DNA from: Rutpela maculata
Taxonomy: Eukaryota; Arthropoda; Insecta; Coleoptera; Cerambycidae
Assembly: GCA_936432065.2 (NCBI GenBank)
Contig: OW386294.2
Span: 49,256,945-49,320,944 of the forward strand
DNA length: 64,000 bases
Reading direction: 5' to 3'
The notes beneath the pieces were generated by a model, which was not told where the DNA came from, did not search any database, and saw nothing but the letters and a program-made list of their open reading frames with translations. Positions 62,097 through 64,000 of this stretch are shown in pieces (the first letter of the stretch is position 1; each line of letters starts with the position of its first letter). The position numbers and the translations under genes are program-made.

Positions 62097-64000
62097 ATGT
62101 CTTCAACAATTCTTCCAACCATTATCTTGTTAAACATTGTAATTTTAATATTTGCCATGTGAATGTGCAAGGTCTCCTTAATAATCTAAATTCAATTGAA
62201 ATTTTTATAAATAAACAAAAAGTTGATGTTTTGTGTGTTTCTGAGCATTGGATTGACGCTGATGGCATAGGAAATGTTTATATTGAAGGTTATAACATAT
62301 TAACATACTACGCTAGAGCCAACCATATACATGGTGGCTCAGTAATTTTAGCAAACACTGACACAGTAGCAACTGAAATGTCAAATATAAAATATTTATC
62401 TGTTGAATGCCACGTCGAAATATGTGCAATACTATGTCAAATAAATAATATTAAGCTGTCAATTCTTACAGTATACCGACCACCAAATGGTGATATCTAT
62501 TTATTTATGAACAATTTAACACAAGCACTTCATATTGCATCCAGCAAGTCCAACTTCATTGTCCTTTGTGGGGACCTAAACATTGACTTAAACAAAACTC
62601 ACTTATGTACCAAATTGCTTCTAGATGTACTAAATTCATATGGGGTCAATGTATTAAATCTAGGTAATACTAGAATTTTTACAAACATAAACGGTCGAAC
62701 GAGCTCTTCCTGTATTGACTATATGGCTACTACTTTACCCAATCAATTTTTTGCTTGCGAACTAGTAAATCCAAACATTGCCGATCATTTTGCTCATATT
62801 TTAAAGCTGACACATTTAAAAAATGATAAGGATAACGAAAACAAGAAAACAATAAGCAAAAGATCATTAAATGAGAATAATATGAGTGAATTTAGAACCA
62901 GACTGGCCAGAGTAAACTGGACCAATTTATTCGATTTAGATATTAATAACGCATTTTATTATTTTGTCGAAAATATTACTTGGTGTTTTAATATATCCTG
63001 CCCTCACAAAAATAGAGTAAACAAGCAAAGCCAACACCGAAATTGGGTCAACAGAGATATTAAAAAAGAAGGAGAGGATTTAAAAAAATTGTTTTGGTTA
63101 ATGACTAACTACGACAGTATCGAATTAAAAAATAGATACAACGCAAAAAAAAAGGAATATAAATTTCATATTAAACAAACCAAAGCCAACTTTTACAAGA
63201 ACAAAATCAATTCCGCCACGAATAAAGCAAAAGAGACTTGGAACATTATCAACTCAAAATTAGGTAGAATTTCGAATAATAAAAACATTACTATTGCACA
63301 TAATTCCAAAAGGGTTGAAAATGCCAGCGAAATTGCGGAAATATTTGCACATCACTTCTCCTGTTCTAGCACAGAAAGCATTCTAAATCATTTTGGGCAA
63401 AACTTGGCACTGCCGTGCACAAAAGTGATTAGACACGATTTTGAGTTTCAGTTTAATTCATCTCCTGTAACTGTACATGAAGTCATTGATATATTGACAC
63501 AAATAAAAAACAAAAAGACATCAGGGATTGATGAGCTCTCTGTTTTAACTATTTTTAATATAATTGACATTATTGTCCAACCATTTGTTTATTTGATAAA
63601 TCAGTCATTATTCCAGGGATACTTTCCACAAATATTTAAAACCGCTCTAATTGTCCCACTGCATAAGAAAGGTGATGTTGAGGACATCGATAACTTCAGG
63701 CAAATCTCATTACTTAACACTTTATCTAAATTATTAGAAAGAATCGTTTCCAGTCGCTTGACGACCTATCTTGAATCCAATAACATACTGTGCACGTCAC
63801 AACATGGATTTAGAACAAACAGATCAACTGAAACAGCTACATGTGAAATGCTGAATTACATCTATCAAAGTTTAGATAATGGAAAATTGGTAGTTTCGCT
63901 ACTTTTCGATCTTTCGAAAGCGTTCGATTCAGTATGTACAAAATTCTTAATTACTAAACTGTCAAATATCGGACTACCAGAAAATATTCTACGCTGGATA
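62051..64000 (+). CDS. CR1-like LINE ORF2 (copy G), partial, uninterrupted
   Basis: 650 open codons to the window edge. Endonuclease: HVNVQGLLNNLNSIEIF, VLCVSEHWIDADG, VYRPPNGDIYLFMNN, VLCGDLNIDLNK, SCIDYMATTL and IADHFAHI. Then a basic linker with NWVNRDIKKEGEDLKKLFWL. Reverse transcriptase start: KKTSGIDELSVLTIF, NTLSKLLERIVSSRL, SQHGFRTNRSTETATCEML and LLFDLSKAFDSV. The catalytic FADD lies beyond the window. No early ATG exists in this frame, so the start may require the upstream frame. Confidence 0.9.
   Translation, partial: MKFFISKTVSNTCNVNVFNNSSNHYLVKHCNFNICHVNVQGLLNNLNSIEIFINKQKVDVLCVSEHWIDADGIGNVYIEGYNILTYYARANHIHGGSVILANTDTVATEMSNIKYLSVECHVEICAILCQINNIKLSILTVYRPPNGDIYLFMNNLTQALHIASSKSNFIVLCGDLNIDLNKTHLCTKLLLDVLNSYGVNVLNLGNTRIFTNINGRTSSSCIDYMATTLPNQFFACELVNPNIADHFAHILKLTHLKNDKDNENKKTISKRSLNENNMSEFRTRLARVNWTNLFDLDINNAFYYFVENITWCFNISCPHKNRVNKQSQHRNWVNRDIKKEGEDLKKLFWLMTNYDSIELKNRYNAKKKEYKFHIKQTKANFYKNKINSATNKAKETWNIINSKLGRISNNKNITIAHNSKRVENASEIAEIFAHHFSCSSTESILNHFGQNLALPCTKVIRHDFEFQFNSSPVTVHEVIDILTQIKNKKTSGIDELSVLTIFNIIDIIVQPFVYLINQSLFQGYFPQIFKTALIVPLHKKGDVEDIDNFRQISLLNTLSKLLERIVSSRLTTYLESNNILCTSQHGFRTNRSTETATCEMLNYIYQSLDNGKLVVSLLFDLSKAFDSVCTKFLITKLSNIGLPENILRWI

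Larger units (their letters stand above)
61791..64000 (+). mobile_element. CR1-like LINE (copy G), cut by the window end
   Basis: A short upstream frame overlaps a long open ORF2 with endonuclease and the beginning of a reverse transcriptase. It is closely related to copy B. The 5' boundary is not defined; the rest continues beyond the window. Confidence 0.85.

Overview
This window looks like a stretch of insect (at least arthropod) nuclear genome. It is AT-rich, has introns bounded by GT/AG, and holds one long host gene in a sea of transposable elements. The element mix is typical of insects: R1-clade, I/R1-like RNase H and CR1-like LINEs, hAT, mariner, Transib-like and EnSpm-like DNA elements, and tRNA- and 5S-derived SINEs. 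The species cannot be told from the sequence. All domain and family calls come from reading the sequence; no database search was run.

Host gene: a single MAST-family (microtubule-associated serine/threonine) kinase gene, related to Drosophila drop out, runs on the + strand from 20155 to 35269. I could place 14 coding exons whose phases join into one open frame of 1471 codons plus a stop. Domain order is a Ser/Pro-rich N-terminus, the MAST pre-kinase helical domain, an AGC-type kinase, a PDZ domain, a Ser/Pro-rich tail and a Lys/Glu-rich C-terminus. The first exon with the start codon was not found and probably lies upstream. The introns carry a Tc1 remnant, fold-back elements, a SINE and a Transib-like element.

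Region 1-20150 is almost entirely repeats. It opens with a minus-strand R1-clade LINE fragment cut by a perfect (TGTA)n array of about 1.3 kb. Then come a 5S-rRNA-derived SINE, a 624 bp perfect-palindrome hAT MITE, a 757 bp tandem duplication, and further hAT MITEs. A three-level nest follows at about 7510-12935: a THAP-bearing DNA transposon with long inverted arms, interrupted by a hAT element (8 bp duplication CTGTTTAG), itself interrupted by a Transib-like element (5 bp duplication CGTCG). A second nest (mariner-like, hAT, tRNA SINE) sits at 17414-19706.

Region 35300-45100 is the gene's 3' flank, followed by a decayed I/R1-type LINE with an RNase H domain that ends in (CCTAA)3. This LINE is split by a 3.57 kb EnSpm-like element with CCCAAGTAGC termini and five 142 bp tandem repeats.

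Region 46000-60790 is one R1-clade LINE on the minus strand, flanked by a 10 bp duplication (ATTAGGATCT). It is split by a 9.4 kb insertion flanked by AGTAC. That insertion is a CR1-like LINE (PHD/zinc-knuckle ORF1, ORF2) on the + strand, which has itself received three other CR1-like LINEs. One of these (48502-51396, minus strand) keeps an uninterrupted 964-codon ORF2. The window ends with a two-headed tRNA SINE and the 5' part of another CR1-like LINE whose ORF2 is open to the window edge. The boundaries let most insertions be ordered in time.
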